In this document: piece by piece, positions 25,676 to 34,025 of the stretch
Numbering within the stretch: position 1 is the first letter of the stretch
Layout of the letters: each line of letters starts with the position of its first letter
Assembly: GCA_028869315.1 (NCBI GenBank)
Contig: JAGWSV010000031.1
Coordinates: forward strand, 1 to 50,673
Reading direction: 5' to 3'
DNA length: 50,673 nt
Origin: Rhodospirillales bacterium
Lineage (GTDB): Bacteria > Pseudomonadota > Alphaproteobacteria > Acetobacterales > Acetobacteraceae
The notes under the pieces: generated by a model
The model's database searches: none
What the model was told of the DNA's origin: nothing
What the model saw: only the letters and a program-made list of their open reading frames with translations
Position numbers and translations under genes: made by a program

Positions 25676-28600
25676 TCAAAAGAGCTTGAACAGCCCGCGC
25701 AGCACGCCTGGCGTGAGCGCGGTGAGCGGATCGACGGAAACGGCGGGTTTGTTCAGCCGTCCGTTCACCGCGTAGCTGGCAGCGAATACGCCGCCCCCGC
25801 GCTCGGGGCTGAACAACCGGCCGATCAGCGGCACGTGGCCGAGCAACGAATTGAAGAAATACGCGGGCACGATAGTGCCCTTGAGAGCGATCTGGCCGCG
25901 GTCGAAGTCGATCAGGCCCATGGCGGTCACTCCCAACGAAGCGCTGAATGCCCGCGCGTCCGTGAGCGTGAGCTTGCCATCATCCAGGCTGAACGGCGCG
26001 ATCAGGCGGCTGATGCCAAGCCCGGGCCCACGCAGCATTTCGACCACGCCGTAGAGCGTGACGGCTTGCAGCAATCGGGCGAGCACGGGGGCGTCGCGCA
26101 GGCGCAGATCCTGCGCAGTGGCGGTGCCCGTCAGGACCGATGACGGTTCGGGGCCATACCGTCCCGTGATGTGCAGTGTACCACCGTCGATCCGTCCGGG
26201 AAGTCCGAGGCCATGCGCGAGCGCGCCGACGTTGCTGGCGTCGATGAGCAGCGATCGCCCGGGTTTCGTGCCGGCCGTCCTGGCGACGGTGGGGTCGATT
26301 CGCGCGTCGATGCGACCGGCGGCGCCCAACCTGGCGGCAAGATGGAGTCGTTGCCATGCCAGCCCGTCATTCGCCCCGCTCGCGCGGAGATCGGACAAGA
26401 CCTCGCCGCCGGCCAGGCGCACGGCGGCGAACTGTGCCGTGAGGGTCCACGGTGCGCCGCGGCGCCTGGCGGCTGCCGGCTTGGGTGGCGGCGGGGATGC
26501 CGGCGCGGGCGTGGGCGGGCGGGTGGCGAACCGCGCCGCAAGGTCGAGCCTCGGCCCCGACACGTGCACCTCGATCGGCTGTCCGTCGCCCCGGAAACGC
26601 AGTTCCGCACTCAGGTCCGTGCCGCCGAGCCGCAGCCGGGACACGTGCAGCACCGCCAGGTGTCCGGCAATGAAGTCGGCACGTGCCGTTCCCGCCAGCG
26701 TGCCGGTGCCGGTCATGGTAATCGGTGCGGTACCGATCAGTTGATCGTGTCGCAAGGGGAGGTCGATGGCGAGCCGGGCGGCGGTCCCAGGCGGCTTGCG
26801 CCAACCCAGTTCGGCGACCGACAGGCTGGCATGCGTCAGGTCCGCCTTCGCCGCAACGGTGCCAGTCCCGTCGCGACGCTCCGTCACCGATGCGGAGACG
26901 CGCACCGGCCCGGTCGCGATACCGTCGGTACGAAGCCCGGCGGCGGCCAGCGCTGCCACCGTGGTGTCCGCCGTTGCGGTGAAGAGCTGCTGCACTTGGT
27001 CGGGTGGACCGGCACGGAAATCCATCTGCCCGGTGAGCGTCGCCGGAATGCCGCCAAGCCGCCCGGTTCCCGCAAACGAGAGCCCGTCGGTGTCGGCGGT
27101 GAGGTCGACGGTTCCGCCATCGAGGTCGCGTCCGGCCGCCACCCGGGACAGATGCACCGCGCTCAGGGCTGCCGAGGCGCCGATATGGACCTGGTCGAAC
27201 GAAAGATGTTTCACCAGGGGGAGTCCGACCTTGAGCCGCATCGAGACCTCGCCTGCCGGATCGACCAGCGGGAGCGGATGGCGGGCGAGCAGGCGCAATC
27301 CCGGCTCACGCAACAGCGCCAGTGCCGCGGGGAGCGAGCCGGAGATGCGTCCGTCGATTTCGGTGTCCTGGTCATGATGGTTGAGGCCACTGATCCGCAT
27401 CGTTCCGCCGGTCACGACAAGCCCGGACGGCGCCCCCCGCGCCGCGGTCTGCTTGCCGCCGTGGATCGCGATGTCCAGGACATCCGGGTTGCGGAGCCGC
27501 AGTTCGGCGGACCCGTCGATCAAGGGCGGGACCGGCCGAAACCAGTGCACCACGAGATCGCGACCCAGCAACGTGCCGGCGGCCTCCGAGAGATCGACGT
27601 GGGAGAAATCGCTCGCCGCGGTGAGGCGGAAGGTGAACCGTCCGTCCCGGGCCTCGCCGTGGGTGATGTTCTCGAGGATCCACCGCCGCGGGTCGGTGGC
27701 TAGTCCGGGCGGCCACAGCGCCGGCAGGCGCTCGAATGCCACCTGGTCCAGGTGCAGCGCCAGCGCGGCGACGATCCGGTCGCCGGTGCGCGTGACGCTG
27801 CCGCGCAGGGTCAGGTTCGATGGCGCCGCATTGCTTGCGCCCGGCAGAGTGAGGCGCAGCGAGCGCAGCGTGATCGCTTCCGACGTGCCGCCGGCCTTCA
27901 GCTGCGCCGCAGCGATCGGCACCGTACCGCCGGCGATCCGCAACGTGCCCGAGCCGCACTCGAGCGCAAGCGCGATGTGCCGCGGCTGCAGCGTGGGGCC
28001 CAAGGTGAAGCCGATGCTGCCGCCGATCGGCGCGGCGACTGCGGCGAGCGGGGCCAGCGCCGGGGCGCTGCCGGCCAGGGCAGCCGGGGATACCCGTTGC
28101 AGATGGGCGGTGATGCGCGCGGCCGACGCCTCCGCCGGCAGGTGCGCGGTGATCAGCAGATTGGCGGTGCTGCCGCCCAGGCTGAGACCGAGTCTTGCGG
28201 TGCCCTCGGCGCCGCCGCCGGCGGCGCGGAAGAGATCGAGAAACGCGTGCGGCGCGCGCCAGACGGCGCCCAGCTTCCGGTCGATCACGACGAGGGAGGC
28301 ATTCCGCACCAGCAGCCGGCGCAATTGCGACAGCAAGCCAAAACGGCCGGGGCTGCGCATGGCCGCCGGAGGGCGGGCAAGCTCCGCGAGGATTGTCGCT
28401 GGTTCAAGCGATTGCAGGCTCTGCTGCATGCCTCGCGGAGCGGCAGCGCCGCTACCCGCCTGCGTGCCGGTCGCACCCGTCGCCGCGCCGACGCCAACGC
28501 CAACGCCGATCCCGATCGTCCCTGCCGCGCTGCGCCGCAGCAGGAACCGCGGATGGTCGATCGCGAGGGTGCGCGGGGCGAGTCGGAAATGGAGCAGAGC

Positions 28601-28954
28601 CGGCAGCGACAGGGTGGTCGTCACCAGCGGCAGCGCCATGCGGACCCGGCCGGTGCCGTCGAGCACGACGGCCTTGCTGAGCCGCAGGTCGAGCGGCGCC
28701 CCCAGGCCGCTGCGGAACCCCTCCCAGGCCAGTGCCACCGCCCCCAGCCGCAGCCGGTCGGGCGCGAGCGCGCGATCTGCCGCGGCTTCGATCCGCGGCA
28801 GCAGCCACGGCAGGGTGATCGGCCCGTGTCCAAGGCGCCAGGCCAGCACGCCGAGCCCGGTACCCGCCAGCAGCGCTACGGTCAGGGCGATCGCGACAGC
28901 GCCATGCACGGCCCTCGCCAGCAGCCGCGCCGCTTGACCCGAGAGCCGCCTCAT
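25676..28954 (-). CDS. AsmA/YhdP-like inner-membrane-anchored protein (DUF3971 and AsmA-like C-terminus)
   Basis: This 1092-aa protein has an N-terminal signal anchor (about 13-38: HGAVAIALTVALLAGTGLGVLAW) and a long beta-rich periplasmic body. The domain order is that of DUF3971/AsmA-like proteins related to YhdP and TamB, which bridge the envelope and are thought to carry phospholipids to the outer membrane. The C-terminal part contains the typical RIDARI, GxLHITGRYGP and LLGHVPLIGRLFSPERGGG segments. The frame continues upstream for 32 codons; ATG at 28954 was chosen because the signal anchor follows at once. The gene converges with glnD (27-base gap) and diverges from glnE. Confidence 0.85.
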   Translation of the reverse strand: MRRLSGQAARLLARAVHGAVAIALTVALLAGTGLGVLAWRLGHGPITLPWLLPRIEAAADRALAPDRLRLGAVALAWEGFRSGLGAPLDLRLSKAVVLDGTGRVRMALPLVTTTLSLPALLHFRLAPRTLAIDHPRFLLRRSAAGTIGIGVGVGVGAATGATGTQAGSGAAAPRGMQQSLQSLEPATILAELARPPAAMRSPGRFGLLSQLRRLLVRNASLVVIDRKLGAVWRAPHAFLDLFRAAGGGAEGTARLGLSLGGSTANLLITAHLPAEASAARITAHLQRVSPAALAGSAPALAPLAAVAAPIGGSIGFTLGPTLQPRHIALALECGSGTLRIAGGTVPIAAAQLKAGGTSEAITLRSLRLTLPGASNAAPSNLTLRGSVTRTGDRIVAALALHLDQVAFERLPALWPPGLATDPRRWILENITHGEARDGRFTFRLTAASDFSHVDLSEAAGTLLGRDLVVHWFRPVPPLIDGSAELRLRNPDVLDIAIHGGKQTAARGAPSGLVVTGGTMRISGLNHHDQDTEIDGRISGSLPAALALLREPGLRLLARHPLPLVDPAGEVSMRLKVGLPLVKHLSFDQVHIGASAALSAVHLSRVAAGRDLDGGTVDLTADTDGLSFAGTGRLGGIPATLTGQMDFRAGPPDQVQQLFTATADTTVAALAAAGLRTDGIATGPVRVSASVTERRDGTGTVAAKADLTHASLSVAELGWRKPPGTAARLAIDLPLRHDQLIGTAPITMTGTGTLAGTARADFIAGHLAVLHVSRLRLGGTDLSAELRFRGDGQPIEVHVSGPRLDLAARFATRPPTPAPASPPPPKPAAARRRGAPWTLTAQFAAVRLAGGEVLSDLRASGANDGLAWQRLHLAARLGAAGRIDARIDPTVARTAGTKPGRSLLIDASNVGALAHGLGLPGRIDGGTLHITGRYGPEPSSVLTGTATAQDLRLRDAPVLARLLQAVTLYGVVEMLRGPGLGISRLIAPFSLDDGKLTLTDARAFSASLGVTAMGLIDFDRGQIALKGTIVPAYFFNSLLGHVPLIGRLFSPERGGGVFAASYAVNGRLNKPAVSVDPLTALTPGVLRGLFKLF

Positions 28955-29109
28955 GGCGACGCTCGTCCCGACGCCGCGGCTGCGGTGCGGCGTGATGCAA
29001 AGGACCGATCGTGGATGCCTGCCACCTTCATCCCGCTCTTGGCATCGCAAGGCCGCCTAACCCGGGCGCAACCTTGCCTTGGGTCGGCTTGTCCCCGGTC
29101 GGGCCGCTG

Positions 29110-32100
29110 ATGGTGCCCCCTTCGGACGCAGCCCGCCCGGCCGCAGCCCGATCGCCGGCCCGCCGATCGGGGGCCGGGCGATCGGGAGCAAGTTGGCCGG
29201 CGCCTTACGACGCCGCGGCGGCGGCACGGCTCGTCGAGCGCTTCGCCGCGCTCGGACCCGCCGAGGCGCGGTTGGCAGCCCGGCCGGACGCGGTGACGGT
29301 GCTGAAGGCGATCGGCGGCAACAGCCCGTTCCTCTCGGACCTCGTGTTGCGGGAGGCGTCGTCGTTGCGCGCGCTGCTCACCCGCGGTCCGGAGCCGGTG
29401 GTCGAGGGCGCGATGGCGGCGTTGGCCGCGACTCCGCTGGCATCGCCGCGCCCGCTTGTCGCCGCCGCCTTGCGCCAGGCCAAGCGGATCGTCGCGCTTT
29501 CGGTTGCGTTCGCCGATATCGGCGGGATCTGGCCGCTCGGCCGGGTCACGGAGGCGCTGTCCGACCTGGCGCAGGCGAGCCTTCGTCTCGCGGTGGCGCA
29601 TCTTCTGTGTGCCGCCGGGGCAGCCGGCACCATCGCGCCGGCTGATCCGGAACACCCGGCCGAAGCCAGCGGGCTCGTCGTGCTCGGCATGGGCAAGCTC
29701 GGCGCCCGCGAGTTGAACTATTCGAGCGATATCGACCTCATCATTATCTATGATCCCGGCTCCCCGATATACACGCCGGACGCGCGCGACGAGACCAGGA
29801 GCGATCTGGCGGCCCGAGTAACAAGTCGTCTCGCGCGCGATCTCGTGACCCTGATGGAAGCGCGGGACGCGGACGGCTACGTCTTCCGCACCGACCTGCG
29901 GCTACGCCCGGACCCGGCCGCAACCCCGCCGGCGATCGCGCTGCCGGCGGCGATCGCCTACTACGAGAGCATGGGCCAGAACTGGGAACGGGCGGCGATG
30001 ACCAAAGCCCGACCGGTTGCCGGTGATCTTGCTGCGGGGCAAGCATTTCTGGAGGCGATTCGTCCCTTTGTCTGGCGGCGCGGGCTCGATTTCGCCTTGA
30101 TCGCCGATATCCATGCGATCAAGCGTCGGATCGACGCCCATCGTTCGGATACCCGACGTTCCGCCAGCCCCCGCAACGACGCCGGGCGAACGGCCGGTGC
30201 GGCGGCCGATCCCGCCGCCCGGCTGGCCGGCTTCAACGTGAAGCTGGGGCAGGGGGGCATCCGCGAGATCGAGTTCCTGGCCCAGACCCTTGCCCTGGTA
30301 TGGGGCGGACGGGACCCGACGTTGCGCCAGCCCACCACGCTTGGCGCCCTCCAGGCGCTGGCCGAGGCGGGCCTGTTGTCGCGGCCCGCCGAGAGCGAAC
30401 TGGCCGAGGCCTACCGCTTCCTGCGCGCGGTCGAGCATCGGCTGCAGATGGTCGCCGACCGTCAGGTCCACGCCTTGTCGGCGCGCCCTGAGGAGCTCGC
30501 GGCCTTCGCTACCTTCATGGGCTATCCTGACGTGGCGTCCTTCGCCGGCGCCCTGAGCCACCGGCTCGATCGGGTACGCGCCCATTATGTCGCGGTGTTC
30601 GAGCGCATCCCGGATCCGCTTGGCGCGGCGAGCCGGGTGGGCGAAATCGATCTCAGCGGCGACGATCCGGCGCCGGCGGAGACGATCGCCAAGCTTGCCG
30701 GGCTCGGTTTCGCGGAACCGGCGCGCATCCTGGCCGCCTTGCGCGGCTGGCAGGCCGGGCGGGTGCGCGCCTTGCGCTCGGAGCGGGCCCGGGAACTGAT
30801 GGCCCGCCTCCTGCCGGCACTGCTCGATGCGCTGGCGCGGCAGCCGCAGCCGGATGCCGCCTTCGCCCGCTGCGACCAACTGCTGGCGCGCCTGCCGGCG
30901 GGGGTGCCGATTCTGTCGTTGTTCGAGCGCAACCCAGCGCTGATCGAGCGTATCGCTGCGATCCTGGGTGCAGCCCCCTCGCTTGCCGAGCACTTGGCCG
31001 GCCATCCCGCCGCGATCGACGGCTTGCTGGCTGTCGATGAACATCCGGCCGCCCCGGCGCGGCTGCTCCGCACCCGGCTGGCTGACGCGACCCGGCTGGA
31101 AGATGCCATCGCGATTACCCGCCGCAGCGTGCGCGAGGAGGATTTCGCGATTTCCGCCGCCACCCTGGAGGCACGCATCGACGCCGATATGGCCGGACTG
31201 CGGCGTTCCGCACTGGCGGATGCAGCCTTGTCCGCCCTGCTCGCGCCGGTGCTGAACGACTTCGCCAGCCGCTACGGGCGGGTGCGTGGGGGCGCGATGG
31301 CGGTGGCCGTGCTCGGCAAGGCCGGCGGGCAGGAAATGATGGCCGGCTCTGACCTCGACCTCATGCTGTTCTACGACCACCCGGAGGCGGTGACGGAGTC
31401 CTGGCGCGGGCCGCGCAAGCTGCCGGCAGGCCAGTATTTCATCCGCGCCGCGCACGCCTACGTGGCCGCGCTGACCGCGCCCGGGGCCGACGGGCAAATG
31501 TATGCGATCGACATGCGGCTGCGCCCGTCCGGCAACAAGGGACCGGTGGCGGTCTCGCTGGCCGGTTTCCGCCGCTACCACACGGAAGCGGCCTGGACCT
31601 GGGAGCGGATGGCACTCACCCGGGCCCGGGTGGTCGCCGGCCCGCCGGCGCTGCGCGCGCGCGTGGCCACGGCGATCGCGGCGGCGATGGCGGCGGCCGG
31701 CCCGCCCGCCCGTATCCGGGCCGATGCCGCTTCCATGCGGGCCAGGCTGGCGCACGACCTGCCGCCCGCGGGTCCGTGGGATGTGAAGCTGCGCGCTGGC
31801 GGGATGGTCGATGTGGAATTCATCGCCCAGGCGCTGCAATTGATCGCCGCTGCCGCCGGCCGCCTGGATCTCTGTCATCCGACCACCCGGCAGGCGCTGC
31901 GGAGGCTGCAAGCTGGCGGATTGCTGTCCGCTGCCGATGCCGCGGCGCTGCTGCGGGCCGACCGGCTTTGGCGCAGCGTGCAGGGCATGCTGCGCATCAC
32001 GCTCGGCCGGGTGCAGCCCGCAATCCTGCCCGAAGCGTCGGTCCGGGCGCTGCTGCGCGCGGTCGGCCCGCGAGCGCCGCTTGACCTCCCCGCGCTCTGT

Positions 32101-32172
32101 GCCAGCCTGGACGCGACGGCGAGTGACGTGCGCGCGATCTTCGTGCGCCTGATAGGAGAGGTGCGGTCATGA
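29110..32172 (+). CDS. glnE: Bifunctional glutamine synthetase adenylyltransferase / deadenylyltransferase
   Basis: The 1020-aa product adds AMP to glutamine synthetase to switch it off and removes it to switch it on, under PII and glutamine control. Both nucleotidyltransferase domains are present. The N-terminal adenylyl-removing site has GMGKLGARELNYSSDIDL near 192-209, and the C-terminal adenylylating site has LGKAGGQEMMAGSDLDLMLFYD near 735-756. ATG 29110 was chosen over ATG 29011 because the extra residues are low in conservation and the region is the likely promoter for this gene and the divergent AsmA-like gene. The stop overlaps bcp as ATGA. Confidence 0.95.
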   Translation: MVPPSDAARPAAARSPARRSGAGRSGASWPAPYDAAAAARLVERFAALGPAEARLAARPDAVTVLKAIGGNSPFLSDLVLREASSLRALLTRGPEPVVEGAMAALAATPLASPRPLVAAALRQAKRIVALSVAFADIGGIWPLGRVTEALSDLAQASLRLAVAHLLCAAGAAGTIAPADPEHPAEASGLVVLGMGKLGARELNYSSDIDLIIIYDPGSPIYTPDARDETRSDLAARVTSRLARDLVTLMEARDADGYVFRTDLRLRPDPAATPPAIALPAAIAYYESMGQNWERAAMTKARPVAGDLAAGQAFLEAIRPFVWRRGLDFALIADIHAIKRRIDAHRSDTRRSASPRNDAGRTAGAAADPAARLAGFNVKLGQGGIREIEFLAQTLALVWGGRDPTLRQPTTLGALQALAEAGLLSRPAESELAEAYRFLRAVEHRLQMVADRQVHALSARPEELAAFATFMGYPDVASFAGALSHRLDRVRAHYVAVFERIPDPLGAASRVGEIDLSGDDPAPAETIAKLAGLGFAEPARILAALRGWQAGRVRALRSERARELMARLLPALLDALARQPQPDAAFARCDQLLARLPAGVPILSLFERNPALIERIAAILGAAPSLAEHLAGHPAAIDGLLAVDEHPAAPARLLRTRLADATRLEDAIAITRRSVREEDFAISAATLEARIDADMAGLRRSALADAALSALLAPVLNDFASRYGRVRGGAMAVAVLGKAGGQEMMAGSDLDLMLFYDHPEAVTESWRGPRKLPAGQYFIRAAHAYVAALTAPGADGQMYAIDMRLRPSGNKGPVAVSLAGFRRYHTEAAWTWERMALTRARVVAGPPALRARVATAIAAAMAAAGPPARIRADAASMRARLAHDLPPAGPWDVKLRAGGMVDVEFIAQALQLIAAAAGRLDLCHPTTRQALRRLQAGGLLSAADAAALLRADRLWRSVQGMLRITLGRVQPAILPEASVRALLRAVGPRAPLDLPALCASLDATASDVRAIFVRLIGEVRS

Positions 32173-32636
32173 GTGTGGTGGAGGGCGATCCGGCGCCGGC
32201 GTTCGAGATGCCGGCCACGGGCGGGCGGATGGTCAGCCTGGCCGGGCTGAAAGGGCGGGCGTTCGTGCTGTATTTCTATCCGAAAGCGGATACGCCCGGC
32301 TGCACCAAGGAGGCCTGCGCCTTCCAGGAGGCGCTGCCGGCGCTGGGCGGGATCGGGGTGGAGGTGATCGGGGTCTCCCGGGACAAGATGCCGGCGCTGG
32401 AGAAATTCGCGGCCAAATACGGACTGTCCTTCCCCCTGGCCTCCGACGCGGAAGGCGGAGCATCCGAGGCTTATGGCACCTGGGTGGAGAAATCCATGTA
32501 TGGCCGCAGCTACATGGGAATGGAGCGCAGTACGTTCCTGATCGACCGCGACGGTCGGATCGCCAAGGCCTGGCGGAAGGTCAAGGTTCCCGGACACGCC
32601 CAGGCGGTGATGGCGGCGGTCAAGGCGCTGGCGTGA
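32169..32636 (+). CDS. bcp: Thioredoxin-dependent peroxiredoxin (BCP/PrxQ type)
   Basis: The 155-aa product reduces hydrogen peroxide and organic peroxides with thioredoxin as electron donor. The active-site segment DTPGCTKEAC gives a peroxidatic Cys45 and a resolving Cys50, the C-x4-C pattern of atypical 2-Cys PrxQ enzymes. Length is normal. Its ATG overlaps the glnE stop (ATGA), with GGAGAGG just upstream in the glnE coding end, so translation is coupled. This glnE-bcp pairing is frequent in alphaproteobacteria. A large hairpin follows 46 bases after the stop. Confidence 0.95.
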   Translation: MSVVEGDPAPAFEMPATGGRMVSLAGLKGRAFVLYFYPKADTPGCTKEACAFQEALPALGGIGVEVIGVSRDKMPALEKFAAKYGLSFPLASDAEGGASEAYGTWVEKSMYGRSYMGMERSTFLIDRDGRIAKAWRKVKVPGHAQAVMAAVKALA

Positions 32637-32682
32637 CTGGCGGCGTCGAACCGGCGGTCATGGCGCGGTCGTCGCGCAGCAC

Positions 32683-32727
32683 CGCGCCACCCTGAGACGT
32701 CGTGATACGACGCCTCAGGGTGGCGCG
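32683..32727. terminator. Long hairpin between convergent bcp and IclR genes
   Basis: Perfect 14-base arms (CGCGCCACCCTGAG and CTCAGGGTGGCGCG) enclose a further CGTCGT/ACGACG helix with a three-base GAT loop and one A/C mismatch. It can form in transcripts from either strand, so it is a candidate bidirectional terminator. The right arm contains the IclR stop codon and its last codons. No T-run follows on either side. Confidence 0.6.
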
Positions 32728-33659
32728 ACGTCGGCGCCCAGGCGCGTGACGGTGGCGCGGGATTTTGGCTCCGGCACCCGCGGCAGGTCCATCGCCGGGG
32801 CCCCGAGCAGCTGGGACAGCTTGGCTGCCGCCTCCAGTACCTGGGGCAACAGGGCACGTGGACGCGGCGGGCGCATGCGCATCGACGGGGCGGTGATGCT
32901 CAGGACCGCGATCACTTGGCCGCTGGCGTCGTACACCGGGGCGCTCACGGAAACCGCGCCCGGCGTGACCTCATCGGAGGTGATGAGGTAGCCGCGGGAG
33001 CGGATCCGCTGCAGATCGGCCGCGATCCAGCCGCGATCGGTTCGGGTGGCTGGGGTAAAGCGGGGCAGGCGCTGCGCCAGCACCTGGGTCTGTACCGCCT
33101 CCGGCGCATAGGCGAGGAGCAGGCGTGCGGCGCCGGCATGCAGCGGCTTGCGGTCACCCGCAACGGTGTAGAGCCGCAGCGTCGGTTCGGCCTGGAAAAC
33201 CGCCAGCGTCTCCGACTGCAACGCGTCCCGGCTGCGCAGGTAGACATTCTCTCCGACCGCTTGACCAAGCTCCGCAAGGAGCGGGGTTGCGGTCGCGACC
33301 AGCGCCCCCTGATCCTCGGCGGCTTGGCCAAGCATGCTCCAGCGGGCACCGAGGCGCCACACGCCGCGAGCCTCATCCTGGATGGCGAAGCCGCGGGCTT
33401 CGAGCGTGCGCAGCAGTCGGAACGCGGCAGTGCGGGTGCAGCCGGCCTGCTCGGCCAATGCCATCAGCGGCGCCGGTGCGATCCGGGCCAGCGCTTCCAG
33501 CAGGTCGAGGGCGCGATCGACCGCGGCGATGCTGTAGTCGGCGGATTTGGCCGACGTTGACGGGGCACGCGGCGCTGCGGCGGCGGCCGGCCGGGCCGGT
33601 CGCGTGGGGCGCGCAGACGTCCCTTTCAGCGGCTTCGTCACCGACACGTCACGACGCAA
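32715..33659 (-). CDS. IclR family transcriptional regulator
   Basis: The 314-aa product has the IclR layout: a winged helix-turn-helix at about 42-105 (AVDRALDLLEALA... TRTAAFRLLRTLEARGF) and a C-terminal ligand-binding GAF-like domain at about 120-295 (KPLHAGAARLLLAY, SVSAPVYD). A basic, Ala/Pro-rich leader of about 40 residues precedes the HTH. The start is uncertain: TTG 33659 gives this length, while GTG at 33647 or 33641 is equally possible. Such regulators usually control a catabolic or transport operon next door. No catabolic gene adjoins here, although a sugar-type ABC importer lies 4 kb downstream. The effector is unknown. Confidence 0.87.
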   Translation of the reverse strand: MRRDVSVTKPLKGTSARPTRPARPAAAAAPRAPSTSAKSADYSIAAVDRALDLLEALARIAPAPLMALAEQAGCTRTAAFRLLRTLEARGFAIQDEARGVWRLGARWSMLGQAAEDQGALVATATPLLAELGQAVGENVYLRSRDALQSETLAVFQAEPTLRLYTVAGDRKPLHAGAARLLLAYAPEAVQTQVLAQRLPRFTPATRTDRGWIAADLQRIRSRGYLITSDEVTPGAVSVSAPVYDASGQVIAVLSITAPSMRMRPPRPRALLPQVLEAAAKLSQLLGAPAMDLPRVPEPKSRATVTRLGADVAPP

Positions 33660-34025
33660 CGCGGGCGGATGGCAGAACCCCCGCGTCGAAGGAGAAATTT
33701 CGGATCATAATGAATTGGAACACGGCGACCGCGGCAAGAAATTCAACCCGGGAACACAGATACGACGACAGGCGCCCTGCCTGCGACGCAATTTTGTCAC
33801 TCTGCCGGCACGAGGTCAAAGGGGAAAGCGCGGGGAGATCCGCGGCGGACGCAGGCCAGGGTACCGTATCGCGAGCGGCGCCGTAGTCGGGCGCCGCGTT
33901 TCAGCGGTCGCCCGGCCGACGGGGGCCGCCCTGGGTTGCCCTCCGGGGGTCGCATTGCGGTGGCCGCGTTCTGATGGCGGCCGTCGGACTGGTCGCGGCC
34001 CGTTCGGGTGCCTATTCTCTGATCC
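33660..34025. promoter_or_regulatory. Intergenic region between IclR gene and pgi
   Basis: These 366 bases separate divergent genes. An AT-richer patch at about 33690-33720 contains the perfect palindrome GAAATTTC (33694-33701), 35 bases upstream of the IclR start; autoregulatory operators often sit in this position. The remainder is GC-rich with no convincing gene or RNA. pgi has no visible strong Shine-Dalgarno. Confidence 0.35.

Noticed and set aside
29902-31911. Minus-strand open frame of about 670 codons opposite glnE
   Set aside because: It is antisense to a conserved bifunctional enzyme and is of low-complexity composition.
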